A DNA stretch of 64,000 nt from NCBI RefSeq assembly GCF_041146395.1, contig NC_090989.1:242968843-243032842 (forward strand), given 5' to 3'. Below the pieces are notes generated by a model, which saw only the letters and a program-made list of their open reading frames with translations, did not search any database and was not told where the DNA came from. Source of the DNA: Eulemur rufifrons. Its lineage: Eukaryota > Chordata > Mammalia > Primates > Lemuridae. Positions 49,911-61,379 of the stretch are shown here, piece by piece (within the stretch, counting starts at the first letter, position 1; every line of letters starts with the position of its first letter). Made by a program: the position numbers and the translations under genes.

Positions 49911-52429
49911 AATAAAGAAACATATTGATAGTTTGCTGTATAGCTTAGCATTGAATTATATTCATATAGTCATAATAAAGTCTGCAATAAATATTGATTT
50001 AAACAAAATGTTAGACATTATTTTGAGAGATCTGAAGGAAGGAGTGTGTGTGTGTGTACATAGAAAGAGAGAGGATGTTATCATAAGTGGGTTGATTCTA
50101 TTTTTCCAAAATAAGGTATCAATAAATTATGCTATTATCTCTAACACTGGAAAATCAAATTATAACAATTAATCACATTATTTGGAATTGGTCAAGTAAT
50201 CACAAAAAGAAATATCTAAAAATGGTAAGATTGGTATTGTATAAGAGTGATTGAGGGTAGAAGGGGGTAGGAAAGAGAATAGGACTGCAGTTATTTATAA
50301 TAAACCTTGGCGCTGTGTGTGTATGAAATATAAAGATTACCAAATAATATAAATAATATACACATACATACATGTGTGCCCATGCATATAAACATGTATA
50401 CATAAATATGTGTATACACATTATGTATTTTAAAGAAATATTTAATTTAAAAAGGCAAAAAGAAAAATTAAATAATGTAAATAGTTTAATTTAGAAAAAA
50501 TTGTAAGAAAAACCCTAAGAAAAACAGAATTTAATAAAAGATTAAAATACATGTAAAATGGATTACAGGAAAAACTGCAGAGAAGAATTTTTATAAAGAA
50601 TGTATTTTTTCAATACTTCTAATATAATTATAGAATAATATAATTAATAGTAAATTTGAATGCCTGAAACAATGTAACATTCAAAAGAAATCTCATTTTT
50701 TTCTCATGTTTCTTAAAGCAAATAAAGAGATCCAAGTGCACAGTGTTTTTCAACCCTCACTAAAATCCCTTCCTGTCACACATGGAGACTGAAATGCAAG
50801 ATCACTTGATGTACACAGCAACTACACAGATCTGGTACTTAGGATAATTCATTCAAAGGCCCTTGTCTTTGCCTCAGTATAACTGACATGAATGACTCAA
50901 AGCAGAAAACTATTAATTTACAGCTTTTATACATGGTTTACTAAAATTTGGAAATCAAATAACAAAAAAAGAAAAAAGAAGCCAGCTTTCTCATTTGAGT
51001 CACTTTGGGCACAATTGTGAATTTCCAAATAGACCACAATAAACAGTTCCTTGCAAGTATTTGTGCCCCCTGCCTGCCACGATTATAGCAAACAAGAGAG
51101 GTGATGATGATGAAGCAGAAATATATATTTAAAAACAAAACATATGACTTTGAATTAAATTCAGAGGAGATATTAATAATTTAGATTAAATGATTATTAT
51201 ACACACTGCCACTCCAGGGAATAAAGAAAAGTCAGGAAGCCATATTTCTCATTAATTGGTAGGGACAATAGATAGAAATAAGAAAATTCGTTTTAGTAGC
51301 CAGGGTTGAAGTCAGGGTTAATCTGCAGAACCTGATAACCAGGTACCTGTATTGTACCATGATACGGACTCCACTGCACCATTATAGAGACTGTTTATTC
51401 ACATCCAAGTCTCAGAGAATGGTATCCTCTAGAGGAATGGAGAATATAGCTTGAATGGACATACATGTGTCATTGTTTACAAATTTTCACATTTCTGTAG
51501 TGGAACCCTAGATGTATTTCTTCCTTTAAAAAGGAGGAGGTCTTATAAACCTGGAAGAACTGCTTATTTACAGTAGCATGTTCAAATGCACTGAGAGAGT
51601 TTGAAGTCAAACACATCCTAATTTGGAGTTTTTTACTCCCATGACTCTCACACTACCATGGATCTTCTCAGGTTTTGGGAGTCTTCCTCTACAGGCTCTA
51701 ATATTGTGGCTCCAGCTTGAGACCTTTTGTTTGTTGCCCAACGCAGAATATTCAAATTTGGAGAAAAACTTTTTCTATGGTCTCAAAACTTTGCCTTATT
51801 TCCCTTCATGTAAGACTGTATGAACAATAGTTTCATGACTATTATAGCCCCTGCCCTCCAAATAGCTTTTTGCAATTGGCATCTTATCTCATAAATATTT
51901 AACATTTCCATATTCTTTAAGAATGTTTTGTCATGCATAAATAATAGCTCACACAAAACTTCTCCTAACTCTGGCTTATAAAAAAAGTCACTTGATTGTG
52001 TCCTTTATGTGATGAAACAGACGGGAGAAATAACTGTGTAAGTTTACACTGTGAAGACTCAGAACAACCCAAGAAGGATGAAATAATAAATGAACCATTT
52101 ATCCATTTATCATCTAGTGGAATATAAAGTGATGCTTATTTTTCTTCCCCAGGAGACATGATCTGCCTGTCCACCCAGAATGGCAGTCCTTTGTGAGAAC
52201 ACCTCCACCATATACTCGAATAATGGCTGTAACTGCTTTGACAGTGGATTAGAAGAAACAACGTACAGCACAGCAGCATATGCAATTTCCCTAAGTTGAT
52301 TCTCCATCACTGGAGCCTCCAAAAGTACTATAACTAAGTTCCATCTAATCTTCCAGTTATGATACACCATTCTTTAGTGGGTGCCCAAGGAAAGCTGGGG
52401 ATGTTTGCTTCAAACTAGTAGAGCAACAC
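49911..52429. other. AT-rich unclassified stretch
   Basis: Contains alternating TA/CA simple sequence at 50,345-50,420 and a short (GT)n at 50,045-50,060. The 52.11-52.37 kb part has an 86-codon minus frame and, on plus, a strong acceptor-like 'atttttcttccccag'. No repeat or protein identified there. Confidence 0.35.
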
Positions 52430-52850
52430 TTTCATTTATTCACCATATACTAAACCATGAACTTGGGATACATTTGTGAACAGAGATCCCTGTCAACATT
52501 GAGCTTGCATTCTAGTGCAATTGTCATAGGGGTCAATGAGGTGTTGCCAAACAACAGAAAGACAATAGATATAATAAATAAGCAAATTATAGAGTAAATT
52601 AGAATGTGACAAACGTTACAGGAAAAAATGGACCTAAGCAAAGGAGATCAGGAGTGCTGGGAACGATAGTTTACAATATTAAATAGGGTGAACAGAGTAA
52701 GCCTCATTAAAAAAGTAATTTTTTAGTAAAGATTTGAAAGCAATAAGGGCATTTTCCAGGCAAATATCTGTAGGAGGAGCATTTGAGGCAGAGAGTACAC
52801 CAAGTGTGAAGTGTCTACCATGGGAGCCTTCCTAGCATGTTGAATAAAAA
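52430..52850 (-). repeat. L2 LINE 3' region, antisense
   Basis: 'gatacatttgtgaacagaga', 'catctagtg'-like 'gcattctagtgcaattgtca', 'aatattaaatagggtgaaca' and 'gaggcagagagtacaccaag' mirror the L2 3' region in reverse order. Confidence 0.7.
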
Positions 52851-53074
52851 GTAAGGGAGACATTTTGATGGAGACATTTTGTTTCAAGGGTCTTTTTCTT
52901 CCCTAACCAGAGTTCCCTCTCATAAATTTCTTTTTCTGGCCCACTCTCAGTCTCTAGGGCATATTCTTTCTTTCTGATTCTCTCTAAAAATAGCCAGCAT
53001 TTTAATGATCTGCAGTTTCACTTATGTTATCCTCTTTTGTTTTCGAATCTCTAAGGAAAGGTGGACATCAATGC

Positions 53075-53205
53075 TTTCATTGCAAAGATGAAGAACAGCT
53101 TATTCCTTATTCAGAGAGCTTAATTCCTTAAAGTCAGATGGCCAAAGTCAAACCCCAAATCTTTCACTCCAAGACCAGTGGTTTTTCTGTCATTGTCTAT
53201 AATGT
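53075..53205 (-). repeat. MIR fragment, antisense
   Basis: 'gcaaagatgaagaacagctt', 'gatggccaaagtcaaacccc' and 'ttcactccaagaccagtggt' mirror the MIR core. Confidence 0.5.
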
Positions 53206-53324
53206 CACAGACAAATATTATCTGGATTTTCTATTACTGAAGAAAATTTAGTCAATTCTCTACCATAAGAAGGTGAAGAAAAAAACAGGTAACGATAGAA
53301 ATCAAGGAAAGAAAGAAGGGAGGT

Positions 53325-53353
53325 ACACACACACACACACACACACGCACACG
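53325..53353. repeat. (CA)n microsatellite
   Basis: CA units with one CG interruption at 53,346-53,347. A separate 11-C run lies at 53,467-53,477. Confidence 0.9.
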
Positions 53354-53754
53354 TGCATACGCATTGGAGTGAAAAACACCACCAATTGTATCATCATCCT
53401 GGTATGAAGGATAGACTACTTACCCTAAAAAAATCTAATTCCAGTCTTTTCTTTCACATACCACCGCCCCCCCCCCCACATACACATACATGTTTATGAA
53501 ACACTCAAACACCTCCACACTTCTCCACCCTGCTCTCTGTGGGAAAGTGACAAACAGAAGTAATCTAGCTGAGTGTACAATACATAAATGTACAACACCA
53601 TCTTAGCTAAAAGTCCCCACACATTCTGTAGAATGAACATTGTATACCCACAAATGAATGTTTTACAAATTTGTATGTATGTGTAAAGGAGAGGCGGGAA
53701 GTTACACTTTTTTGGTTGTCCATACAAAGGTCAATCTTGTCCTCTCTCTCCTGC

Positions 53755-53950
53755 TGCCTCCATTAATGGTTTCCTCTCTTTGTATCTTCAGGTCGTACTC
53801 TTAACTAGCTCTGGAATATGACAGATTCCTTAATTTTGATTCCCTAAACCCTGACAACATCATTTTCAGTGGTCCCTTTTTTAAACCTGCCTTAAATTAT
53901 TCTAATTTGAGTGTGCCATCTGTTTCCTGCTGGAACCGTGACTGATAAAA
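53755..53950 (+). mobile_element. Possible MaLR/ERVL LTR 3' end, sense
   Basis: 'gagtgtgccatctgtttcct' then 'gctggaaccgtgactgat' resembles an LTR terminus ending in 'ccctgactgata'. Weak. Confidence 0.3.
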
Positions 53951-54340
53951 GTGCCATCTTCCCTTCGTCTAAGACCACAGAAATGACAAAGTATAAAATG
54001 ATAAATGTAAAATAAAATATTGATGTTCATATGGGAAGAAGCACTGCTATGTCCTGTGATAAAGGAAGACAGAAAGCATAATCTATCCTGAAAAGCAGAT
54101 CTATAGAATCTCAAGTTTGAAGTAGGGTGTTCTACTTCTATAGAATAGGAGAGATAAAAAAGCGCCTCATATGAGGAGCGTAAAGAGGGCTGGACCTAGG
54201 TTCATTACATGAACTTTGTGGCTAAGGCCTCCCTTCTCTATCTACATGAGGAAACAAAAAACTAACTTCTAAAACTTGCTTTGAATTACGGTTGCCTATG
54301 TAAAGCTGAGTCCCAAGGGGAGAAAGTAGGAGACATATCC

Positions 54341-54380
<40 letters not shown>

Positions 54381-54849
54381 GACAAGCTGCTAATCCTCAG
54401 TGACTGCAACTTCGAAGTCATTATCTCATAAAGCCTCTGAGTTACCAACATATGACCTGGATTTGGATCGGGACCCATAGGAACACAGGCAGAAGCATTT
54501 ACTGAACTGTTAGACATTGTAAAGGTTGAGTCAAGAGGGAGGAAGAATGAGAAGAAGTAGGAAGAGAAGGAGATTTCCTTTTTGGTGAACAACAAAAAAT
54601 ACACAAGAAAAACTAATAACAGTATTAAGTGAGCCAGTAGATAAAAATCAATGAGAAGATGAATTCTCTCCAGAAAAAAATGAAAATAAAATAAAAAATG
54701 GCTTTTTAAATAGTGCATATTAAACAGTGTTATATTAAACATATAAACTGGTATTATATTAAAAGTAGGAAAATCTTACTGAGAGACATGTAAGAATAAA
54801 TTCATCAGTTCAAAAGTAGACCAGTAAACATAGTAGAAGAGAATAAAGG
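53951..54849. other. Unclassified stretch with long A-run
   Basis: Holds the 32-A homopolymer at 54,345-54,376. No SINE or processed gene is recognisable 5' of it. The 148-codon minus frame (54,296-54,742) reads through this run as polyphenylalanine and is not a gene. Confidence 0.4.
54345..54376. repeat. Poly(A) homopolymer, 32 bases
   Basis: Uninterrupted A-run between 'tatcccagc' and 'ttgagacaag'. Confidence 0.95.
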
Positions 54850-55095
54850 ATGAGGGAAAAATTCATGGAAGGGATATTAGCTAAGAATATTCTTGAATTG
54901 AAGAGAGACATTGATCCTCATATTGAAAGTACACACCAAGTGATGAGCAGGATAGACAGAAAAGAAGTCTACATCTATTCCCATAAAAATAAAAAAAACT
55001 CAGTGAATAAAATGGTATCTCAGAATTTTACCACAGAGAAATGGAAGGTAATCTATAATGATGGATAAAAGATTTTTCATCATCAGTAATAGTGA
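54850..55095 (+). mobile_element. L1M/HAL1-like ORF1 fragment, sense
   Basis: 'cttgaattgaagagagacat', 'cctcatattgaaagtacaca', 'agtgatgagcaggatagaca' and 'gaatttcagaa'-like 'cagaattttaccacagagaa' follow an old ORF1 region. A 72-codon frame survives but is not functional. Confidence 0.55.
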
Positions 55096-55199
55096 GAGAA
55101 GAGAACAAAGTATATATTTCTACATGTATAATCAGTACCTCTATTATTTTTAACTATACTTGACTTAGACAAATTTAATTTTCTACAATGCTCTGTCAA

Positions 55200-55432
55200 A
55201 TAGAGGTTAAGAACACTGTGTTTGAAATCAACAATCTTGACTTTTAATTCCAGTTCTACTCATACTGATGGTGAAATCATTATCAAGTTACACAATTCCT
55301 CTGAGACTCAGTTTTCTTAGAATTCAAATGGAGATAATAATTACTTCAGAAGATTGTTTAGGGATATTAAATTTAAGACAATGTCTGACATATACTAAAC
55401 ATTTAATTTCTGGTAGCCATTATTACTAATTG
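55200..55432 (+). repeat. MIR SINE, sense, near full length
   Basis: 'gaggttaagaacactgtgtt', 'tctgagactcagttttctta', 'caaatggagataataattac', 'acatatactaaacatttaat' follow MIR order. Confidence 0.75.
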
Positions 55433-55509
55433 ACCAGATTTTCTTATTTTTTAATAACACTTGAGTCCATCAAAAACCAAACTAAGTTGTATATATATAT
55501 GCAGAATCA

Positions 55510-55995
55510 TAAAGGTGTTAGAGTAAGAGACTAGGAGACCTGGGACCAGATGCAGATGCTTGAGGATCAGGTGCAGGTGTTAACCCTTAAACAAAGGGAC
55601 TGATAACCACAGGCAAAACCTGGCTTGTCAGCTATTTCTGCCACCTTACATGAACTTTGGCTAGTTACAATATCATTTGCATTGTGGGTTTAAAATTTCT
55701 CCACACTTGAAATCACCATGCCAGTTCCAAAACAACCATATAAAGTATTAAAATGGGAGGGAACCAATTCTAGGAATTACTACCCAAATTCTTAGTAAAA
55801 GCCAACCACTAGGTATTCCACCTCTTAATTAGTAAGACTTCAAAAGATCTAAAACCACTCCCTCTCAGCATAGCTGCTCTTTTCCACCCTGCTCGCTCTC
55901 CTCCCCGGGAGTGTACTTTCACTTTCAATAAAGCTTTCACTTGCTTGCCTTACATGGTGCATCCCGAAATTCTTTTCACAACAAACACCAAGGAA
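55510..55995 (+). mobile_element. Probable ERV solo LTR, sense
   Basis: A TATA-like 'accatataaagtatt' near 55,737, followed by CT-rich 'ccctgctcgctctcctcccc' and a polyadenylation signal in 'tttcaataaagctttcac' (about 55,925) with a T/G-rich follow-up, gives U3-R-U5 order. No internal sequence. Class I is likely and the subfamily was not named. Confidence 0.55.
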
Positions 55996-56179
55996 AACCT
56001 TCAGTGGGAGACTGGCAACAAAGGCACAGAACATTTCAGGATGCCCAGATATTCATCAAAAACCATTATCTCAAAGCAGTTTTCATTATATAACTACATT
56101 TTTCTTTCACTTGTCTCTCTTCTCATTTTAAGATCTCACATTAGGTTACTTTATCCCCTCCTGTAATTTTAATAATCAC

Positions 56180-56485
56180 CTATACACTGATACCATCCAA
56201 ATATTAATATGTTACTTTAATCTTACATCTCTTCTTCAAGGTCTGTATTCACAACAGATTACTCTATATATCACCATGGGCAATTCAAATTCAACGGACC
56301 AAAAATTGAACTCAATCTCTCTTCTTCCCATTCTCCAAAACTAGCCCTTCTCATATATTTCCTTTTTGAGCAAAATCTACCCAATTACTCAAAAATATTT
56401 GAGAAACATTATCCTCTCCATTTTTTCAGATCTTACAAAATTTAGTTACCACATTCTATTAATTTTATTTCTAAAGACAGGAATA
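56180..56485 (+). repeat. L2 LINE, sense (left part)
   Basis: 'gggcaattcaaattcaacgg', 'accaaaaattgaactcaatc', 'catattctcatt'-like 'cattatcctctccatttttt' and 'cacattctattaattttatt' follow the L2 ORF2 C-terminal region ('caaactcaacatgtccaaaactgaactc' order). Confidence 0.65.
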
Positions 56486-56700
56486 ATATTAAAAATATTT
56501 AACAATCTGGGTAACGAGTACCAATGCATCGAAGGGGATGCCATAATGTTAGGGCAGGATTGAGAATCCCAGGATTGACCATACAGCTTTTGGGTCATAG
56601 GGAGATCTGGAGCTTTCAAGAAATGGGCTGAACGTAAGAATATCATGGGATAGCTATTTACCATAGGGTATGGAAGGATGTTGATATTTTCACTATCAGT
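56486..56700. other. Unidentified segment interrupting L2
   Basis: About 215 bases of different character ('ggggatgccataatgttagg', 'gagatctggagctttcaaga') sit between two collinear L2 parts. A probable insertion of an unrecognised element. Confidence 0.35.
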
Positions 56701-56965
56701 CTGAGCCTACTGATACATTGCAGTATCATCTCCTGCCTAAACTATTTGTACTAACATGTTCTTTTTTCTCTACTTATGATACAATTGCCATTTCTCTGTT
56801 CCTTATGGTTTTCCTGTACAACTGCAATATTCTACTAATTGTAATCCAGAGCTCTGATCCCTTTCTTTGTAGTTCTCCTCTAGTGATGACTCAAATCCTG
56901 CCAGTTAGTGTTTTCACTTGCTGTGCTTTTAATAATACCACGACAGCTTTGGCATTACAAAAATA
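56701..56965 (+). repeat. L2 LINE, sense (right part)
   Basis: 'gcagtatcatctcctgccta', 'aactatttgtactaac' and 'ccagagctctgatccctttc' continue the same L2 order ('ccatcatctctcacctggactattgcaa'). Confidence 0.55.
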
Positions 56966-57784
56966 GTTAATACTTGCTTTATTTGTATTTGTTTCCCCTT
57001 GAACACTTTGTCTCTTTTATGTATTAGATAGTGTAAACCTTTGTAGTTTGGGAAAACTTTAAAAATAAGCGACATTCTTACATCCTTTCTTTTTAATATA
57101 GAGCAGATGTACTTTTGCTGGGTGGAGAGTAGGAAATAGCATTAAAGGCAACACTGAAAGCAGCAAAATCCCTGAGCCAGCTGCACAGAATTAAGAAAAC
57201 ACCTTTAAAAACACATTTTTCTTTAGCTTGAAGATTTGAGGAAGAAAGCATTACTTATCTTTTACAATAAATAATGGATTTGGGCAATCTCATAAGACTA
57301 GATCTTAATTGATGACTGCACAGAAAGTCATAAAATTCAATATTTAAGGTAATCTCATTCTGTCATTTTAATTTATAGCATTATATATTTTTACATAACA
57401 ATAGGTTATATTTAGTGTTTTCCATCACTTCTAGTAGAACTTGAAAATGTTTTTGGCTCAAGCATAAATTCAACTTGCATATTATTGAATCAAATAATAA
57501 AACTAAAGAAATAGTCTGCTACTACCAAAATGCTGCAGATTATTTTATATGCTTTCAATGTGCATCTAGCTTCTACCATACCACCATATCAAATTTCTGT
57601 TAATTCATGCAGTTTAACACTCATTTGAAAGTGACCCTTTTACACACATCTCAATGTAATACATGGTGGTCAGCTGGTGTTGTGGGGCAGGGGGGACGAC
57701 CAAATAACTTTTTGCAAAACATCTTAGCATTCTCCTTTCTAATCTAGGGTCCTCTGCAACAATTACATGCTTTTCCTTTTTTAA
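56966..57784. other. Unclassified AT-rich stretch
   Basis: No repeat or exon recognised. Confidence 0.35.
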
Positions 57785-58558
57785 AAAGTTTTTTTTTTTT
57801 TTTTTTATTTCATCTTGTTATGGGGGATACAGAATTGCAGGTTACATACGTTGCTCCTGTGCCGCCTTTCCCCCCAAGTCAGAGCTCCAGGCGTGTCCGT
57901 TCCCCAGGTCGTGCGCATTGCACCCATCGTGTAGGTATATATCCCTCCCTTCCCCACCCCCCCCTTCCCGAGTCAGCACCTTCAAGCGTTACCACTCCCC
58001 AAATGGTGCGCAATGCACTCATTGTGTAGGCATACCCCCATCCCCTCCCCCACCCCCCACCTCAGTCTGATATCCGATTGGTGTCATTCCCAGATTTGTA
58101 TTTAGGTGATGATCAGGGAAACCAATTTTCTGGTGAGTACATGTGATGCTTGTTTTTCCATTCTTGGGATACTTCACTTAATATAATGGGTTCCAACTCT
58201 CTCCAGGAGATCCACAGAGATGTCGTATCTTCATCATTCCTTATAGCTGAGTAATATTCCATGGTATACATATACCACAGCTTACTAATCCAATCATGTA
58301 TTGATGGGCATTTGGGTTGTTTCCACATCTTTGCTATTGTGAATTGTGCTGCTATAAACATTCGGGTACATGTGTCTTTGTTACAGAATGACCTTTTTTC
58401 CTTTGGGTATATGCCCAGTAATGGGATTGCTGGGTCAAATGGCAGGTCTACTTGAATCTGTTTAAGATACCTCCATAATGCTTTCCACAGGGGTTGCACT
58501 AGTTTGCAGTCCCACCAGCAGTGTATTAGTGTTCCTGTCTCTCCACACCCACTAATGT
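57785..58558 (-). mobile_element. Strepsirrhine-type L1, 5'-truncated, antisense
   Basis: Reverse A-tail at 57,788-57,806, a 3' UTR of about 300 bases holding two tandem G-rich (minus strand) units, then the ORF2 C-terminal region up to a truncation near 58,558. The ORF2 end is still open, so the copy is fairly young. No clear target-site duplication was found. It cannot move by itself because the endonuclease and reverse transcriptase regions are missing. Confidence 0.9.
57877..58063 (-). repeat. Tandem duplication in L1 3' UTR, period 94 bp
   Basis: Unit A 57,877-57,970 and unit B 57,971-58,063 both begin 'agtcag'. Both run through '(c/g)gtgcgca(t/a)tgca' and 'tgtgtaggtat/tgtgtaggcat', and end in C-runs on the plus strand. 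The related L1 tail at 24.7 kb has only one such unit. Confidence 0.75.
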
Positions 58559-58562
58559 TCAT
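58113..58562 (-). pseudogene. L1 ORF2p C-terminal fragment, open frame
   Basis: 149 codons of the ORF2p C-terminus. They comprise the end of the cysteine-rich motif (C6, H14, C19 of the frame; the earlier cysteine of the usual C-x3-C pair is lost at the truncation), then the conserved 'LPFDPAIPLLGIYPKE', 'CTRMFIAAQFTIAKMWKQPK' and 'MEYYSAIRNDE' blocks, ending at the natural stop. ORF2p is the L1 endonuclease/reverse transcriptase. This piece lacks both catalytic domains and would be non-functional. The ATG is fortuitous. Confidence 0.9.
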
Positions 58563-59440
58563 TCATTCATTACTGAAGTTTACTTAGCAATTTCTTCTTG
58601 AACAATAATCTAAAACACGGTAACAAATTGCATGATTTCATTAGAGCTTTGTACCTGTCCAATGCCCTATGCCTTATTGTTTTGAAGTAAAGCATCTATT
58701 TTCATAAGACCATTTATAATTTTCAAAGTACTTAATGATTTCTAAATACAAATACTAATGTTTTATGACTAAAGATTACATGCATGATTTTTGACAATTC
58801 TGATTGTAATTTTTAAACAATGAAATAGGATGTTAAAAATCATGACTATCCAAGAAAATCCAAGATGCATGCTTGATATAAACCTAAAAATGCATTCCTA
58901 ATTTTTGTTTCTTAAATGTTTAGGTTAGGTAAGCAAAGCTTTTTTACAATAAATGTTACTTCGTCATACGTTGTAGTTCTGCTGGTATTAACTCATATAA
59001 TAGTTTCAATCATATCTATAATACATTAAATATTATTTTTAAAATGGAATAACATGTATATGTTTCTGGTAATGCATAATATTCATTATAATTATGTCAC
59101 CATAATTATGTAATAATATTTGTATATTAATAACTAAACCTATTTAGTATGTATTTTCAAAACAGGATATACTATTTCACTTAAAGGAATAAAATTTTAA
59201 TACTTGAATTTCAAGGGCTAGTTGTAAACCCTTAAAAAAGTTAAGTATCTGAAACCACATCATGTTGCAAGTTCAGTATAAGCTAAAAATCGAAATAGGA
59301 ATAAGACAAACATTAACCAAAGTGAAAATTATTTTTCTCATGCATTTTTAAAATTCCATATAATAAAGCCTTCTTATATAAGTAGTTTTTTAAAGAAAAT
59401 AAAAGTTTTAACATCTCCATCAGAATTGTATCCCAGTGAA
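58563..59440. other. AT-rich unclassified stretch
   Basis: No repeat or exon recognised. Confidence 0.35.
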
Positions 59441-59444
59441 TACA

Positions 59445-59532
59445 GATCTTATTTACCTCTGTATCACTGGTTCCTGGGAGACACTCAATAAGTATTTGTT
59501 GTGTGACACAGAATAGGTATTCAATAAACAAT
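59445..59532 (+). repeat. L2 3'-end fragment, sense
   Basis: 'tacctctgtatcactggttc' and 'acactcaataagtatttgtt' are the L2 terminus, with a second 'ttcaataaac' soon after. Confidence 0.6.
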
Positions 59533-59798
59533 TTTCAACAGAAATATGAATCTTAGAAAGACAATGCTGATGCAACATATAAAACTCCATTTTACACGCA
59601 TTTATGAGACACAAGGGGTGCTATTTTGGGTACATAAAGAAGGAATACAGGAAACAAACTAAAAGGATGAAACAATTTCACAAAAGAATATAAGCAATTG
59701 ATAAACCCTGACAAAAAATTCAATCATGCTAACAAAGAAATGTTAATTAAAAAATGCAAACTCTTTATTTATTTTTTTTAATAAAATTGGAATTTTTA

Positions 59799-60096
59799 TT
59801 TGTTTTGTTTTTGAGACTGAGTCTTGCTCTGTTACCCCGGGTAGAGTGCAGTGGTATCATCATAGCTCACCACAAGCTCATACTCCTGGACTCAAGTGAT
59901 CCTCCTGCCTCGTCCTCCCCAAGTAGCTGGGACTACAGGCACACACCACCACACCTGGCTAACTTTTCTATTTTTAGTAGATATGGGGTCTTGCTCTTGC
60001 TTAGGCTAGTCTGGAACCCCTGACCCTCAAGCAATCCTCCCACCTCAGCCTCCCAGAGTGCTTAGGATTATAGGTGTGAGCCACCACACCCTGCCA
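59799..60096 (-). mobile_element. Alu SINE, older AluJ-like, antisense
   Basis: 'ttgagactgagtcttgctct', 'ggtatcatcatagctcacca', ending 'gtgagccaccacaccctgcc'. It lacks the lemur-type insertion, so it belongs to an older layer. Near-identical flanks 'aaaattg(a)gaattttta' (59,783-59,798 and 60,097-60,113) are the target-site duplication. An 89-codon plus frame runs through it and is not a gene. Confidence 0.9.
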
Positions 60097-60114
60097 AAAA
60101 TTGAGAATTTTTAA

Positions 60115-61068
60115 AAGTGACAATAAATAGTTTGGATATGACCAAGGAAGACCAAATCAGTACAAATTTTAAATAAATATTGATTAAACAATTCCTCTTT
60201 GAAATTTTAAATAAAAATCTACAAAAAAAAATTTTTCACAGCAACTCCAAACTACTGTTTTGATCTCTAAGCACTATTCACCATTAAAACGAAGCAGGAT
60301 AACTAAGCAGGGGAGAAGTGGCTGATTCTAGGGCCATGGCAGGAAATCTGGTCGCATAAAAAAAAAAAAATAGTTTATAAAAGACTACTGGGATCTTGTC
60401 AAGGGACACAAGAGCCAACTCAAAGATTCCCACTGATCAAAGTTGGGAAAACTTAATCAATAATAATAAACTGCAAAAGATTAAAACACATTAAGTATGC
60501 TTAAATCTGTGAGTTTATCATCTTTTATAATGAGGATTCAGTATTTACCATCCCAAATTTGAAACATGTAGTTCAAAATAATGACTATGAAGTCTCAAAA
60601 AGTACAAGTCAGTTTTCACTTACCATTGGAGGACTTTTAAAAAGAACTACTAACTCTAATGAGAACACAAATATCCTTGGGTTACTTTTTAATTTCTATT
60701 TTGTATGTTAAGTTTAATTAATGGTTTTATTGAAAATATGTCTCTTTTGATCCCAATTTTGTCTGTTTATCTTTTTCCCTTTATGTAAACGTGTATAATT
60801 TGACTTTTTTCTTACATTGCTTAAAATTATATTAACAATGCAGATTATTTTTAAGAATTATACTTTAAATGAGAAAGGCAAAAGTAAACTTTTTTGAGTG
60901 GCAAAATGCAGCTTAAAATGTCAGTTAATTTTTGGAGAAACTGGAAAGCAGTTTTCTATAAACTATTTTTTTTCTTTTCACCTGTAACTCTTTTTTTCCT
61001 TAAATTTCATGTGGGACTGCAAATTAGTGAACTATTTTTTAATGTGTAGGGTGGTGATTGAATAGGCA
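60115..61068. other. AT-rich unclassified stretch
   Basis: A short A-run near 60,359-60,370. No repeat or exon recognised. Confidence 0.35.
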
Positions 61069-61077
61069 TTATTTCCT

Positions 61078-61366
61078 ACTTTTTTTTTTTTTTGCGACAA
61101 TCGCACTCTGTCACCCAGGCTAGAGTACAGTGGCATCATCACAGCTCACCTCAAACTCTTGGGCTCAAGTAGTTCTCCTGCCTCAGTCTCCCAGATGGCT
61201 GGGACTATAGGCACATGACACCAGGCCTGCTCTAATTTTTCTATTTTTTGTAGAGACAGGGTCTCAGTCTTGCTCATGCTGGTCTCAAACTCCCGGCCTC
61301 AAGCAATCCTCCTGCCTTGGCCTCCCAGAGTGTTAGAATTATGGGCATGAGCCACCACACCCAGCC
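61078..61366 (-). mobile_element. Alu SINE, older AluJ-like, antisense
   Basis: Reverse A-tail, 'ctctgtcacccaggctagag', 'gcatcatcacagctcacctc', ending 'gagccaccacacccagcc'. Flanked by 'ttatttcct' at 61,069-61,077 and 61,367-61,375. Diverged, without the lemur insertion. Confidence 0.9.
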
Positions 61367-61379
61367 TTATTTCCTTCAC

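Noticed and set aside
54296..54742. 148-codon minus-strand open frame
   Set aside because: Reads a 32-A run as polyphenylalanine and has no domain. A low-complexity artefact.
57785..58562. Intact, potentially active L1
   Set aside because: Only the ORF2 C-terminus and 3' UTR remain. ORF1, endonuclease and reverse transcriptase are absent.
59754..60023. 89-codon plus-strand frame
   Set aside because: Antisense translation of an Alu.
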